DNA from: an uncultured Lachnospiraceae bacterium
Lineage (GTDB): Bacteria > Bacillota > Clostridia > Lachnospirales > Lachnospiraceae
DNA: 64,000 nt
Assembly: GCA_902779445.1 (NCBI GenBank)
Contig: CACZBM010000002.1
Location: 62,001 to 126,000 of the forward strand
Direction of reading: 5' to 3'
Shown: positions 37,318-45,601 of the stretch, piece by piece
Position numbering within the stretch: the stretch's first letter is position 1
How the letters are laid out: every line of letters begins with the position of its first letter
Translations under genes and position numbers: made by a program
Notes under the pieces: model-generated
Told to the model about the DNA's origin: nothing
What the model saw: the letters and a program-made list of their open reading frames with translations, nothing else
Database searches by the model: none

Positions 37318-38298
37318 TTATAAAAAAGGTTTATCAGCATTATAAAAGTAGATATCAATACTCTCACCAGTAATCTTCTTCAATAGTTCCTCTGCCTTCT
37401 CTTTTCCAAGGCAGTAACATGCAGTAGAAAGTGCGTCCCCGTCAACCGATCTGTTGGACACTATGGTAACTGCATTTAATCCCGATTCGACAGGATAGCC
37501 GGTTTTCGTATTTAAGATATGATGATAGATCTTACCGTCTTTTTCAAAATATCTTTCGTAGTTCCCGCTGGTAACTACCGAAGCATCCTCAACACTCAGG
37601 GTATCAGAGATCTCTCCTTCATTTCCGAAGGGTTTTTCTATACCAACCTTAAATGGTTCCCCGTCAGGTCTGGAACCCAATAATACCACATTTCCTCCAA
37701 GATTTATAATGGCAGACTTTATACCTTTATCTATAAGGAATTCCTTAATCCTGTCACCTGTATACCCTTTTGCGATAGCTCCAAGATCTATCTCTGTATC
37801 AGGATCTTTTAAAGACAAAGTAAGTTCTTCGGTATCAAGATCGATATTCCTGAAACCAACGTGTTTAAGGGCTTCCTTTATTTTCTTGTCTTCCGGGATC
37901 TCTGCTTTGCCGCTCCTGAAATCCCATAATTTAGATACGGGACGGATCGTGATGTCAAAAGCGCCGTCTGTCAGTTCACTGTAGTATAACGCCTTTTCGA
38001 TCAGTTCTGCGGTTTCTTTATGAATACTTACCTTTTCACCCTTTGATCCGTTGATCCTGGATACATCAGAATCCTTGATCTCAGTTGAAAAAAGCCCCTC
38101 ATATCTCCTGATCTCTTGAAAACAGCTGTCCAGTATTTCTTCTGCTTCATTTTCCTGGATATCATCATATATCGTGATGTTTACAACTGTATCCATCACA
38201 AAATCGGTTTTTGAGATTGGCTCAGTTGATCTCTTGCAGCCGGATAATAAAATTATAGAAAAAAAACAAATAATAGCCCTATGAAAAACACACTTCAT
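37318..38298 (-). CDS. apbE: FAD:protein FMN transferase, lipoprotein
   Basis: 326 residues from ATG 38298; an upstream in-frame ATG at 38319 is created by a family B repeat. The signal peptide ends in LLSGC, so it is lipid-anchored outside. Core motifs are KTDFVMDTVVNITIYD, DIGAIAKGYTGDRI (here LGAIAKGY), INLGGNVVLLG and HHILNTKTGYPV. It covalently attaches FMN to Thr of Rnf/Nqr subunits. Its position directly downstream of rnfB, with RnfG and RnfD flavinylation sites present, makes Rnf its target. Confidence 0.93.
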   Translation of the reverse strand: MKCVFHRAIICFFSIILLSGCKRSTEPISKTDFVMDTVVNITIYDDIQENEAEEILDSCFQEIRRYEGLFSTEIKDSDVSRINGSKGEKVSIHKETAELIEKALYYSELTDGAFDITIRPVSKLWDFRSGKAEIPEDKKIKEALKHVGFRNIDLDTEELTLSLKDPDTEIDLGAIAKGYTGDRIKEFLIDKGIKSAIINLGGNVVLLGSRPDGEPFKVGIEKPFGNEGEISDTLSVEDASVVTSGNYERYFEKDGKIYHHILNTKTGYPVESGLNAVTIVSNRSVDGDALSTACYCLGKEKAEELLKKITGESIDIYFYNADKPFL

Positions 38299-38309
38299 AG
38301 AGCTAATAA

Positions 38310-38367
38310 TAACCCTCATCCGTCACCTCCGGTGACACCTTCCCCCGTTACAGTACGGGGGAAGGCT
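38310..38367. repeat. Family B repeat / terminator after rnfB
   Basis: It begins AACCCTCATCCGTCACC with inner hairpin CACCTCCGGTG, then an 11-bp perfect stem CCTTCCCCCGT (38338-38348) and ACGGGGGAAGG (38355-38365). The far-right closing arm is missing, so it is truncated. Confidence 0.75.
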
Positions 38368-38376
38368 CTGTACACT

Positions 38377-39171
38377 TTAATCATGCACCTTCAGTATTAC
38401 TTTCTTAGGACACTTGCTCATGCAGATGCCGCAGCTTACACACTTTTCATAGTCAATATGTGCAACGAAATCCACCACATGTACTGCGTCCTTAGGACAG
38501 TTCTTTTCACAGAGTCCGCATCCTACACAGCCCGCCTTGCAGACCTTCATTACGACAGGTCCCTTGTCCTTTGATGAGCAGGCAACCGCAAATTTATTCT
38601 TCTTCGGCTTAAGCTCTATCATGTGTCTCGGACAGTTTTCTATACACTTACCGCAGGCCTTACACTTATCTTCATCGACCTTTGCGATACCGTCTATCAC
38701 ATGGATCGCACCGAAAGGACATACTCTTTCACAGGTGCCGCCCCCGAGGCACCCGAATGAGCAGGCTTTAGGACCACCTCCGGGAACCATGGCGAGCATC
38801 TTGCAGTCCATCTCTCCCGTATATTTGTGCTGATCAGCGGCTTTAGTACATGTACCCTCACATTTTACGAATGCCACCATGGGTTCGGATTCTTCTATGG
38901 TCTGACCCATTATTTCCGCTATCTTCTCTGCAACGCTGTCACCCCCGACAGGACAGCCATTTACAGGAGCAGCCCCGGTAACTATGGCATGTGCCATTGC
39001 AGAACATCCGGCCTGGCCGCAGCCTCCGCAGTTCGCTCCGGGTAGCACCTCAGCTATGGCGCTCTCTCTTTCATCTACTTCCACATAAAATGCTTTTCCG
39101 GCTATACTTAAGAATACACCTACAAAAAGGCCTACAGCCGCCACGCATACAGTAGCCAATATAATTCCCAT
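38377..39171 (-). CDS. rnfB: Rnf complex subunit B (iron-sulfur)
   Basis: 264 residues. N-terminal TM helix (about 5-27), then the 4Fe-4S motif GANCGGCGQAGCSAMAHA, and a C-terminal string of ferredoxin motifs: CSFGCLGGGTCERVCP, CKACGKCIENCP, CVGCGLCEKNCP and CVSCGICMSKCP. It accepts electrons from reduced ferredoxin. Last gene of the operon, 15 bases after rnfA. Confidence 0.97.
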   Translation of the reverse strand: MGIILATVCVAAVGLFVGVFLSIAGKAFYVEVDERESAIAEVLPGANCGGCGQAGCSAMAHAIVTGAAPVNGCPVGGDSVAEKIAEIMGQTIEESEPMVAFVKCEGTCTKAADQHKYTGEMDCKMLAMVPGGGPKACSFGCLGGGTCERVCPFGAIHVIDGIAKVDEDKCKACGKCIENCPRHMIELKPKKNKFAVACSSKDKGPVVMKVCKAGCVGCGLCEKNCPKDAVHVVDFVAHIDYEKCVSCGICMSKCPKKVILKVHD

Positions 39172-39186
39172 TTCCGGCTGTCCTCC

Positions 39187-39768
39187 TTACTTTAATCCTG
39201 AAAATCCGCAGAATGCTATCGCCATAAGTGAAGCGGTAAACATCGTGAAAGGGAAACCCTGAACTGCTTTAGGAATGCGGTTATACTGCATCTTTTCACG
39301 AAGTCCCGCAAGAATGATGATAGAAAGTGCGAAACCTACGCTGGTAGCCAGACCGTTAACGATCCCCTCCAGTATGTTGTACTCGTTCTGCACATTTAAG
39401 AGAACAGCGCCGAGAACAGCACAGTTAGTGGTAATAAGAGGAAGATAGACTCCCAGTGCCTTATAAAGCGAAGGAACGGCCTTCTTTAAGAACATTTCCA
39501 CGAACTGTACCAGAGCCGCTATAACAAGGATAAATACAATAGTATTAAGGTAATCAAGTCCAAGAGGATGCAGGATAAAGTGATAGATGATCCCGCATAT
39601 TATACTTGAAAGTGTTATTACGAATATAACCGCGGCTCCCATTCCGGAAGCAGTCTCAACCTTCTTTGATACTCCAAGGAAGGGACATATTCCCAAAAAC
39701 TGGGAAAGGACCACGTTATTAATGAGCATGCTCATTATCAGTATTGAAATAAGCGAAGTGGTACTCAT
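39187..39768 (-). CDS. rnfA: Rnf complex subunit A
   Basis: 193 residues, six TM helices. VLSQFLGICPFLGVSKKVETA and the mirrored NCAVLGAVLL are the conserved half-membrane Cys motifs shared with NqrE and RnfE. It overlaps the rnfE stop by four bases and, with RnfE, probably binds a membrane 2Fe-2S centre. Confidence 0.97.
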   Translation of the reverse strand: MSTTSLISILIMSMLINNVVLSQFLGICPFLGVSKKVETASGMGAAVIFVITLSSIICGIIYHFILHPLGLDYLNTIVFILVIAALVQFVEMFLKKAVPSLYKALGVYLPLITTNCAVLGAVLLNVQNEYNILEGIVNGLATSVGFALSIIILAGLREKMQYNRIPKAVQGFPFTMFTASLMAIAFCGFSGLK

Positions 39769-40526
39769 GCTTTACCCTCCTTTTCCTTTTCTTTTTCAGC
39801 CATCATCTTTTCAACCTTTTCGAATTTTCCAGCGCAGTTATCCCTGAATGCACAGGCAGAGCAATTGGCTCCTTCCTCATCCGTATGTGTCACAGCGAGG
39901 CGTACACCGCTTTTTTCTTCGATCCTGTTGATAATATATGCCCTAATGGTAATAAGGGTGGCAAGGACCATAAATGCCCCCGGAGCCATTACAAAGATGG
40001 TAGGTGAATAATCCGGAAGGTTTCCAACGGTGTGTCCGAAAACAGCACCTGATCCAATGAGCTCTCTTACAAATCCAATAACCGTTATAGAAGCTGTAAA
40101 GCCCAGACCCATGCCGATACCGTCAAAGAATGAAGCTAAAGGCTTATTCTTGTAAGCATAGGCTTCCGCACGTCCGAATATTATACAGTTAACCACGATA
40201 AGCGGGATATAGATACCCAGAGACTTATAAAGCTCCGGAGTATATGCCTGCATCAGCATATCGACCATGGTCACAAAGGACGCTATTATTACTATGAATG
40301 ACGGTATTCTGATATCGTCAGGTATCACGTTCCGAAGAAGTGAGATAAACAGATTCGCAAGTGCAAGAACCACCGTCGTGGAAAGGCCCATTCCTATTCC
40401 GTTCATTGCTGAAGTTGTAACAGCAAGTGTCGGACACATACCGAGAACGATGACAAGGGTAGGATTTTCCTTTACTATTCCGTTATACAGTCGTTCAAGA
40501 GGCGTATTCTTTTCAAGATTCATCAC
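39765..40526 (-). CDS. rnfE: Rnf complex subunit E with Cys-containing C-terminal tail
   Basis: 253 residues. The membrane domain is typical (VLGMCPTLAVTTSAMNGIGMG and VNCIIFGRAEAYA). A soluble C-terminal extension of about 40 residues carries a CSACAFRDNC motif and a run of Lys/Glu. Overlaps with rnfG and rnfA by four bases each. The tail is unusual compared with short RnfE proteins; metal binding is possible but unproven. Confidence 0.96.
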   Translation of the reverse strand: MMNLEKNTPLERLYNGIVKENPTLVIVLGMCPTLAVTTSAMNGIGMGLSTTVVLALANLFISLLRNVIPDDIRIPSFIVIIASFVTMVDMLMQAYTPELYKSLGIYIPLIVVNCIIFGRAEAYAYKNKPLASFFDGIGMGLGFTASITVIGFVRELIGSGAVFGHTVGNLPDYSPTIFVMAPGAFMVLATLITIRAYIINRIEEKSGVRLAVTHTDEEGANCSACAFRDNCAGKFEKVEKMMAEKEKEKEGKA

Positions 40527-41107
40527 TCTCCACCTCCCAGTTCTGAATTATAGTATGCCATGCCGGCATTCACACCCCTGGTCACACATCTGGATGTGAA
40601 GGTGGCACTGGTAATGGAATTAATGTTTTCTCCAAGAGTAAACTTGGTGTCTGCTGACTGCCCGTAGAACTGGGGAAGCCATGTGGGATCACTCTGGGCT
40701 CTCATTCCGAGACCCGGGGTCTCATTTATGGAAGTGATGGAAATACCTTTAATGCTACCATCCTCTAAAACTCCCATTGAAAATCCGATATCTCCGCCAT
40801 ATCCGCCGTGGCTTACCACATTGATAACGTATCCGACGGTTTCTCCCGAGGCATCCAGGCCTTCAAAAACAGAGGTTACAGCTGCATTATATTCATCTCC
40901 GATTATCTCTGCAGCATCTTCTTCAGTTATTTCCATATCCGAAAAATCAACGGCATCAGGCATAACTGCGGAGTATGCTTCTTTAAGGGATTTTTCCTTC
41001 TGGAATGCTATTGGTCCTGCAGTCACTTCATGAACAAGACCAAGTATAAGTCCGAAAATAAGGGCAAAGCATGTCATCAGAAGCGTATTCTTTACTTCTT
41101 TAGTCAT
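40523..41107 (-). CDS. rnfG: Rnf complex subunit G (FMN-binding)
   Basis: 194 residues. A single N-terminal TM helix (about 8-28), then an extracytoplasmic FMN-binding domain ending in INSITSATFTSRCVTRGV, in which the second Thr of the SAT(F)T stretch is the likely flavinylation site charged by ApbE. The usual Asp before the motif is Asn here. GLGMRAQSDPTWLPQF is also conserved. Translationally coupled on both sides. Confidence 0.95.
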   Translation of the reverse strand: MTKEVKNTLLMTCFALIFGLILGLVHEVTAGPIAFQKEKSLKEAYSAVMPDAVDFSDMEITEEDAAEIIGDEYNAAVTSVFEGLDASGETVGYVINVVSHGGYGGDIGFSMGVLEDGSIKGISITSINETPGLGMRAQSDPTWLPQFYGQSADTKFTLGENINSITSATFTSRCVTRGVNAGMAYYNSELGGGE

Positions 41108-42060
41108 TTCTTATCCCCTCCTTTCTCCGGCTTCACATATCCAAAGCACTTTAATGGTGCCCATCTCTCTATAAGCGGAACAAAGAGATTGGAAATAATG
41201 ATGGCATATGAAACACCTTCTGCACCGCTCGCAAATACACGGAACACACCGGTAAGTATCCCGAGAAGTATTCCGAATATCACTCTTCCCTTGAAGGTAA
41301 TGGGACTTGATACATAGTCGGTAGCCATAAAGAAGGCTCCGAGCATAAGTCCTCCTCCTGCAAGCTGTCCGGTAATGTAATAGGGATCAATACCCTTACC
41401 TCCGAAAATACACCAGAAAATAACGAAGGTAACTATATATGTACCCGGTATCGTAAGATCGATGATCCCTAAGAGGATAAGGTAGCATGCACCGATAACG
41501 ATAGCGAGAACAGATACTTCACCGATAGTACCCATTTCATTTCCGACTACCATGTGGAAAGTATTCACAAGCTCTCCTGCCTTAAGCTGTGCAAGGGGAG
41601 TGGCTCCCGAATAGGTATCATAGGCAAAATTAGTCATATATGAAGCAAATGAAATAACCAGGAAACATCTTGCTCCGAGAGCCGGGTTCATAAAGTTCTG
41701 ACCCAGTCCTCCGAATAACTGTTTTACCAGAACTATGGCCACAAATGCGCCGATAACACAGATCCAGAGCGGGATCCTGGGAGGCATATTAAGTGCCAGA
41801 AGGAGTCCCGTAAGGGCTGCCGAACAGTCACCTATGGTGATCGGAAGCTTTAATAGCTTCTCATACATGAACTCAAAGAAGATCGCTGATATAACAGTCA
41901 CAAGGATGACAGCAATGGTATAGGCTCCGAAATGCCATACACCGAATAATGTAGCGGGCATAAGTGCGATGATAACATGCATCATTATCTTCTGCGTAGT
42001 CCAGTTATCACGGATATGAGGATTCGAGGTAACACTCATAAGATTCATTTCTTCATTCAT
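41104..42060 (-). CDS. rnfD: Rnf complex subunit D (membrane, FMN-binding)
   Basis: 318 residues with about nine to ten TM helices, including PHIRDNWTTQKIMMHVIIAL and NPALGARCFLVISF. The flavinylation motif TYSGATPLAQL is present. It probably forms the ion-translocating membrane part with A and E. Overlaps rnfC and rnfG by four bases. Confidence 0.97.
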   Translation of the reverse strand: MNEEMNLMSVTSNPHIRDNWTTQKIMMHVIIALMPATLFGVWHFGAYTIAVILVTVISAIFFEFMYEKLLKLPITIGDCSAALTGLLLALNMPPRIPLWICVIGAFVAIVLVKQLFGGLGQNFMNPALGARCFLVISFASYMTNFAYDTYSGATPLAQLKAGELVNTFHMVVGNEMGTIGEVSVLAIVIGACYLILLGIIDLTIPGTYIVTFVIFWCIFGGKGIDPYYITGQLAGGGLMLGAFFMATDYVSSPITFKGRVIFGILLGILTGVFRVFASGAEGVSYAIIISNLFVPLIERWAPLKCFGYVKPEKGGDKK

Positions 42061-43457
42061 TTCGCCTCACCACCCTTCTTTTCCGCTTCTGCAGCTTCTG
42101 CCTTTGCTTTTTCTGCTGCCGCTATGGCGCGGTCACGCCCGATCGAAAGCTTCTTCATGGACTTGATAGCCTGTGCAAGAGGCCTCTTCGCAGGACATAC
42201 ATAGGAGCATGAACCGCACTCTATACATTCCTTACCGAAAAGGTTATTAAATGCATCATAATCTTCATGTTCGGCATATGTGGCAAGCTGGCTTGGAATG
42301 AGCTTTTCAGGACATCCTTCCACGCAGCGTCCGCAGTTTATGCAGGGAGTTTCAACAGCATGAGCTGCTTCGTCCTCTTTCATACATAACAGTGCCGAGC
42401 TTGTTTTTGTAACAGGCACATCCAGATCAAAGAGCGAGAATCCCATCATGGGGCCTCCGGAAATCACGCATTCAGGCTCTGTAATGAATCCGCCGGCTTC
42501 ATCAATAAGCTCTCTGTAATTGGTGCCGCAGCGAACTTTGAAGTTCCTGGGATCTGCGATGGCATCTCCGGTAACCGTTACGATCCTGTACATAAGAGGG
42601 ATATTATTCCTTACAGCTTCATTAATGGCAACCAGCGTGTCACAGTTATCCACTATACATCCTGCGTCTGCAGGAAGCATTTTTGAATTAATGGCCCTTC
42701 CGGTACAGGCGTATATAATATGTCTTTCTGAACCCTGAGGGTATTTAGTCTTAAGCGCATATACGTCTACCCGGGGTTCATCCTTTGTAAGCTTAGTCAA
42801 AAGCTCTATAGCATCAGGCTTATTGTCTTCTATTGCGATAATACCCTTTGCATTATCAAAGAGCTTAAGAACACACTTTATACCGCCTATCAGAAGCTCA
42901 GGATTTTCCATCATTCTCCTGTAGTCGGAAGTAAGATACGGTTCACACTCCGCACAATTGGCTATAACATAGTCTATTTTCGAGGGATCCTTAGGTGAAA
43001 GCTTAACGTGGGTAGGGAATCCTGCACCTCCCATTCCGACGATCCCGGCATTTTTAACTGCTGCAATGATCTCTTCTTTACTTATCTCATCCAAAGACTT
43101 TGCAGGAGGGTACTCCACCTCTTCATAGAGGCCATCATTTTCAACTATGATGGATAGAACCATATCTCCTACCGGAACTCTGTGTTTTTCAATAGCTTTG
43201 ACTGTTCCGCTGACTGTAGCATAAATGTTGGCTGAGACAAATCCACCGGCTTCTGCAATAAGCTGTCCGGTCTTTACCTTGTCTCCGACAGCCACAACAG
43301 GCTTCGCCGGAGCACCGATATGCTGGGAAACGGGATATACCAGATCCCCTTTCGGAAGCACCGTTTTAATCGGTTTGTCCTTGGAAATGTCCTTATTGTT
43401 CCTGTTACCCGGATGTATGCCGCCATCAAAGGTAAACTTAGGTGTATTCTGTGACAT
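42057..43457 (-). CDS. rnfC: Rnf complex subunit C (NADH-binding, iron-sulfur)
   Basis: 466 residues. It holds the NADH/FMN-binding fold (MGGAGFPTHVKLSPKD, ANCAECEPYLTSDYRRMM) and two 4Fe-4S motifs CINCGRCVEGCP and CIECGSCSYVCP. A biotinyl-lipoyl-like N-terminal region (ISQHIGAPAKPVVAVGDKV-type) is present. The extreme C-terminus is Lys/Glu/Ala-rich (KAEAAEAEKK). First gene of rnfCDGEAB, the usual Clostridia order. It interacts with NAD+ on the cytoplasmic side. Confidence 0.97.
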   Translation of the reverse strand: MSQNTPKFTFDGGIHPGNRNNKDISKDKPIKTVLPKGDLVYPVSQHIGAPAKPVVAVGDKVKTGQLIAEAGGFVSANIYATVSGTVKAIEKHRVPVGDMVLSIIVENDGLYEEVEYPPAKSLDEISKEEIIAAVKNAGIVGMGGAGFPTHVKLSPKDPSKIDYVIANCAECEPYLTSDYRRMMENPELLIGGIKCVLKLFDNAKGIIAIEDNKPDAIELLTKLTKDEPRVDVYALKTKYPQGSERHIIYACTGRAINSKMLPADAGCIVDNCDTLVAINEAVRNNIPLMYRIVTVTGDAIADPRNFKVRCGTNYRELIDEAGGFITEPECVISGGPMMGFSLFDLDVPVTKTSSALLCMKEDEAAHAVETPCINCGRCVEGCPEKLIPSQLATYAEHEDYDAFNNLFGKECIECGSCSYVCPAKRPLAQAIKSMKKLSIGRDRAIAAAEKAKAEAAEAEKKGGEAK

Positions 43458-43552
43458 CCTAAAACTTCTTCCTTTCTTTCATTTTTTCCTGTATTAAGGT
43501 ATGATACAGGAATTGAAATACACATGTGTTTTTTACACACGTACCGAGACAT

Positions 43553-43580
43553 ATTATACCACAAATATGAAGATTGATAA
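43553..43580 (-). promoter_or_regulatory. Candidate rnf operon promoter
   Basis: Minus-strand TTATCA (43580-43575), 16-base spacer, TATAAT (43558-43553). The 90-base leader that follows holds an inverted repeat CCTGTAT/ATACAGG (43488-43494, 43504-43510). Confidence 0.4.
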
Positions 43581-44739
43581 CGTTTTTTTAGGCAAAATTT
43601 CCAATAACGATATATATAAGACCCTAAACGGAAGTAATTGTTCCGGTATTTTTTTAGATATCGAAACCACAGGATTAAAAAGAGACAGGGATACAGTGTA
43701 CCTTATCGGGATCATGTATCCCTGTACAAAAGATAGTGACCCTGATTTTAATATAAGGCTCTTCTTTGCGGAATCTCCTTTAGAAGAAAAAGACATACTT
43801 AGGGAGTTATCTTTGTTTTTAGAGGATTATAAAAAGGATTCCGGTATAAATCTTTCGTTCATAACCTTTAACGGAGACCGTTTTGACATACCCTTTCTAA
43901 AGGCAAGATTTTTGCTCAATAATATCCCCTGTCCGGCAGCTCTTGCAGATACTGTACATACTGACATATATAAGCTTATAAAGCCCTACAGAAAATATTT
44001 CGGCCTAAGCCATTTAAACCAGAAATCCATAGAAAAACTTCTGAAGATAAACAGAGAAGACACATACACCGGCGGAGAGCTTATAAATGTGTATAAAGAG
44101 TATTCCGGAAATAAGGATCCGGAGCTTTATAAACTGCTTATTACACATAACAGGGATGATGTATACGGCATGTCCGGTATACTTCCGGTTATAAGCTATT
44201 CCTATATTTTTTCCCGTGTAAAATCTGATAACAGGATAAACTCTGATGATCGCTCCTACAGCATCATAAGATCCGGAGTAGACAGCCACATAAGCTTTGA
44301 CGGAACAGAGGTTAAAGAATTCATTATAGAATTCCACCTGCCCTGCAGGGTACCGGTTCCCCATCTTTTTCACAATGACCGTATATTTCTGAGCGTTAAT
44401 GAAAATACAGGTGTTCTAAGACTTCCCGTATTCGAAGGAGAATTAAAGCACTATTTTGATAATTACAAAGACTATTATTATATTCCTTCGGAAGACAGGG
44501 CTATACTAAAAACCCTGGGGTCCCTTATGGATCCGGAAACCTGCGAAAAAGCCAAGGCGGATAACTGCTATATCAGATTCAGCGGGGATTTCCTGCCTCT
44601 TTCAAAAGAAGACAGGAGTATTACAATATACAGACCGGAGCGGAAATGTAATTTCTGTTACGGCCGTCTTGAAGACATAAAAAATACTCCCGACCTGCGG
44701 GAGTATCTTATAAATATCATAGCTTATGCTTTCTCATAG
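43567..44739 (+). CDS. YprB-type RNase H-like 3'-5' exonuclease
   Basis: 390 residues from ATG 43567; the open frame runs back to 43501 but no ribosome site is seen for either start, and a weak -10-like element lies immediately before 43567, so the mRNA may be almost leaderless. DEDD exonuclease motifs are visible: FLDIETTGLKRDRD (Asp, Glu), ITFNGDRFDIPFL and HNRDDVYGMSGIL. The C-terminal 160 residues contain a CNFCYGRLEDIKN end. Likely a nucleic-acid exonuclease; biological role unknown. The 3' end converges on cheR with a 16-base overlap. Confidence 0.8.
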   Translation: MKIDNVFLGKISNNDIYKTLNGSNCSGIFLDIETTGLKRDRDTVYLIGIMYPCTKDSDPDFNIRLFFAESPLEEKDILRELSLFLEDYKKDSGINLSFITFNGDRFDIPFLKARFLLNNIPCPAALADTVHTDIYKLIKPYRKYFGLSHLNQKSIEKLLKINREDTYTGGELINVYKEYSGNKDPELYKLLITHNRDDVYGMSGILPVISYSYIFSRVKSDNRINSDDRSYSIIRSGVDSHISFDGTEVKEFIIEFHLPCRVPVPHLFHNDRIFLSVNENTGVLRLPVFEGELKHYFDNYKDYYYIPSEDRAILKTLGSLMDPETCEKAKADNCYIRFSGDFLPLSKEDRSITIYRPERKCNFCYGRLEDIKNTPDLREYLINIIAYAFS

Positions 44740-45503
44740 AAGAAAGAATTTCTTCTTTCGTAGCCCATATCCTTATAATTCATGATCTGTTCGGTACTTC
44801 CGATAAAGAGAATACCGCCCTTTTTCAGTGAATCCGCAAATTTCCTGAATACCTCGTCCTTAGCTTCCTCAGTAAAGTAGATCAGAACATTTCTGCAGAC
44901 GATCAAATCCTGCTGTGTAGGATAAGCATCCTTTAAGAGGTTATGTTCCTTAAACTCCACCTGTTTCTTGATCTCGTCATGTATCTGATAGGAAGGACCC
45001 ACTTTATCGAAATACTTTGTCTTAAACTCTGCAGGAACACCCGCGAGTGACTTGGCTCCGTAAAGACCTACCTTTGCCTTTGCCATGACAGTCTTATCAA
45101 GGTCAGTAGCATGGATCTTTATCTGATTAAGGGGCAAATGCTTTGAAAAAGCCATTACCAGTGAATAGGGCTCATCGCCTGTGGAACAGGCTGCGCTCCA
45201 GATCTTCAGGTTCTTACCGAACTTCTTAATAAGCTCGGGAATGAACTCCTTATCCATGAGATTCCACTGATCGGGATTCCTGTAGAACTCTGAAACGTTG
45301 ATGGTGATATAGTTTACAAACTCATCAAAGAGATTTGTATCTTTTTTCAGTCCGTCAGCATAAGAAGAATAATCCTTGAAACTGTTCCTTTCGATAAGAG
45401 TATCGATACGGCGTCTCATCTGCTTTTCCTTGTATGCGGAAAGGTCTATTTTGGTGAGATTAAATATATCCTTTTTGAATTTTTCGTAATCACCTGATAC
45501 CAT
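44724..45503 (-). CDS. cheR: CheR-type chemotaxis methyltransferase
   Basis: 259 residues. N-terminal helical domain (LTKIDLSAYKEKQMRRRIDTLI) recognises the receptor; the SAM domain has the motif IWSAACSTGDEPYSLVMAF, HATDLDKTVM and DLIVCRNVLIYF. It methylates Glu residues of chemoreceptors such as the one at 5382-7415. No cheB, cheA or cheW gene is in the window. Its 3' end overlaps the exonuclease gene. Confidence 0.95.
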   Translation of the reverse strand: MVSGDYEKFKKDIFNLTKIDLSAYKEKQMRRRIDTLIERNSFKDYSSYADGLKKDTNLFDEFVNYITINVSEFYRNPDQWNLMDKEFIPELIKKFGKNLKIWSAACSTGDEPYSLVMAFSKHLPLNQIKIHATDLDKTVMAKAKVGLYGAKSLAGVPAEFKTKYFDKVGPSYQIHDEIKKQVEFKEHNLLKDAYPTQQDLIVCRNVLIYFTEEAKDEVFRKFADSLKKGGILFIGSTEQIMNYKDMGYERRNSFFYEKA

Positions 45504-45532
45504 TACCGTTTGTCCCCCTTATATTTAATAAA

Positions 45533-45595
45533 TGTCATTCTGAGCAAAGCGAAGAGTCTCCAAAAACAGATCCTTCGCTAACGCTCAGGATGACA
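45533..45595. repeat. Family A palindromic repeat
   Basis: Forward unit with loop GCaaaGC and reverse unit of TCCTTCGctaacGC type form a hairpin between rpsA and cheR. Confidence 0.8.
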
Positions 45596-45601
45596 AACGA
45601 A

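Noticed and set aside
43488..43510. rnf leader hairpin as riboswitch or attenuator
   Set aside because: Only a 7-bp stem with no U-tract or conserved riboswitch features.
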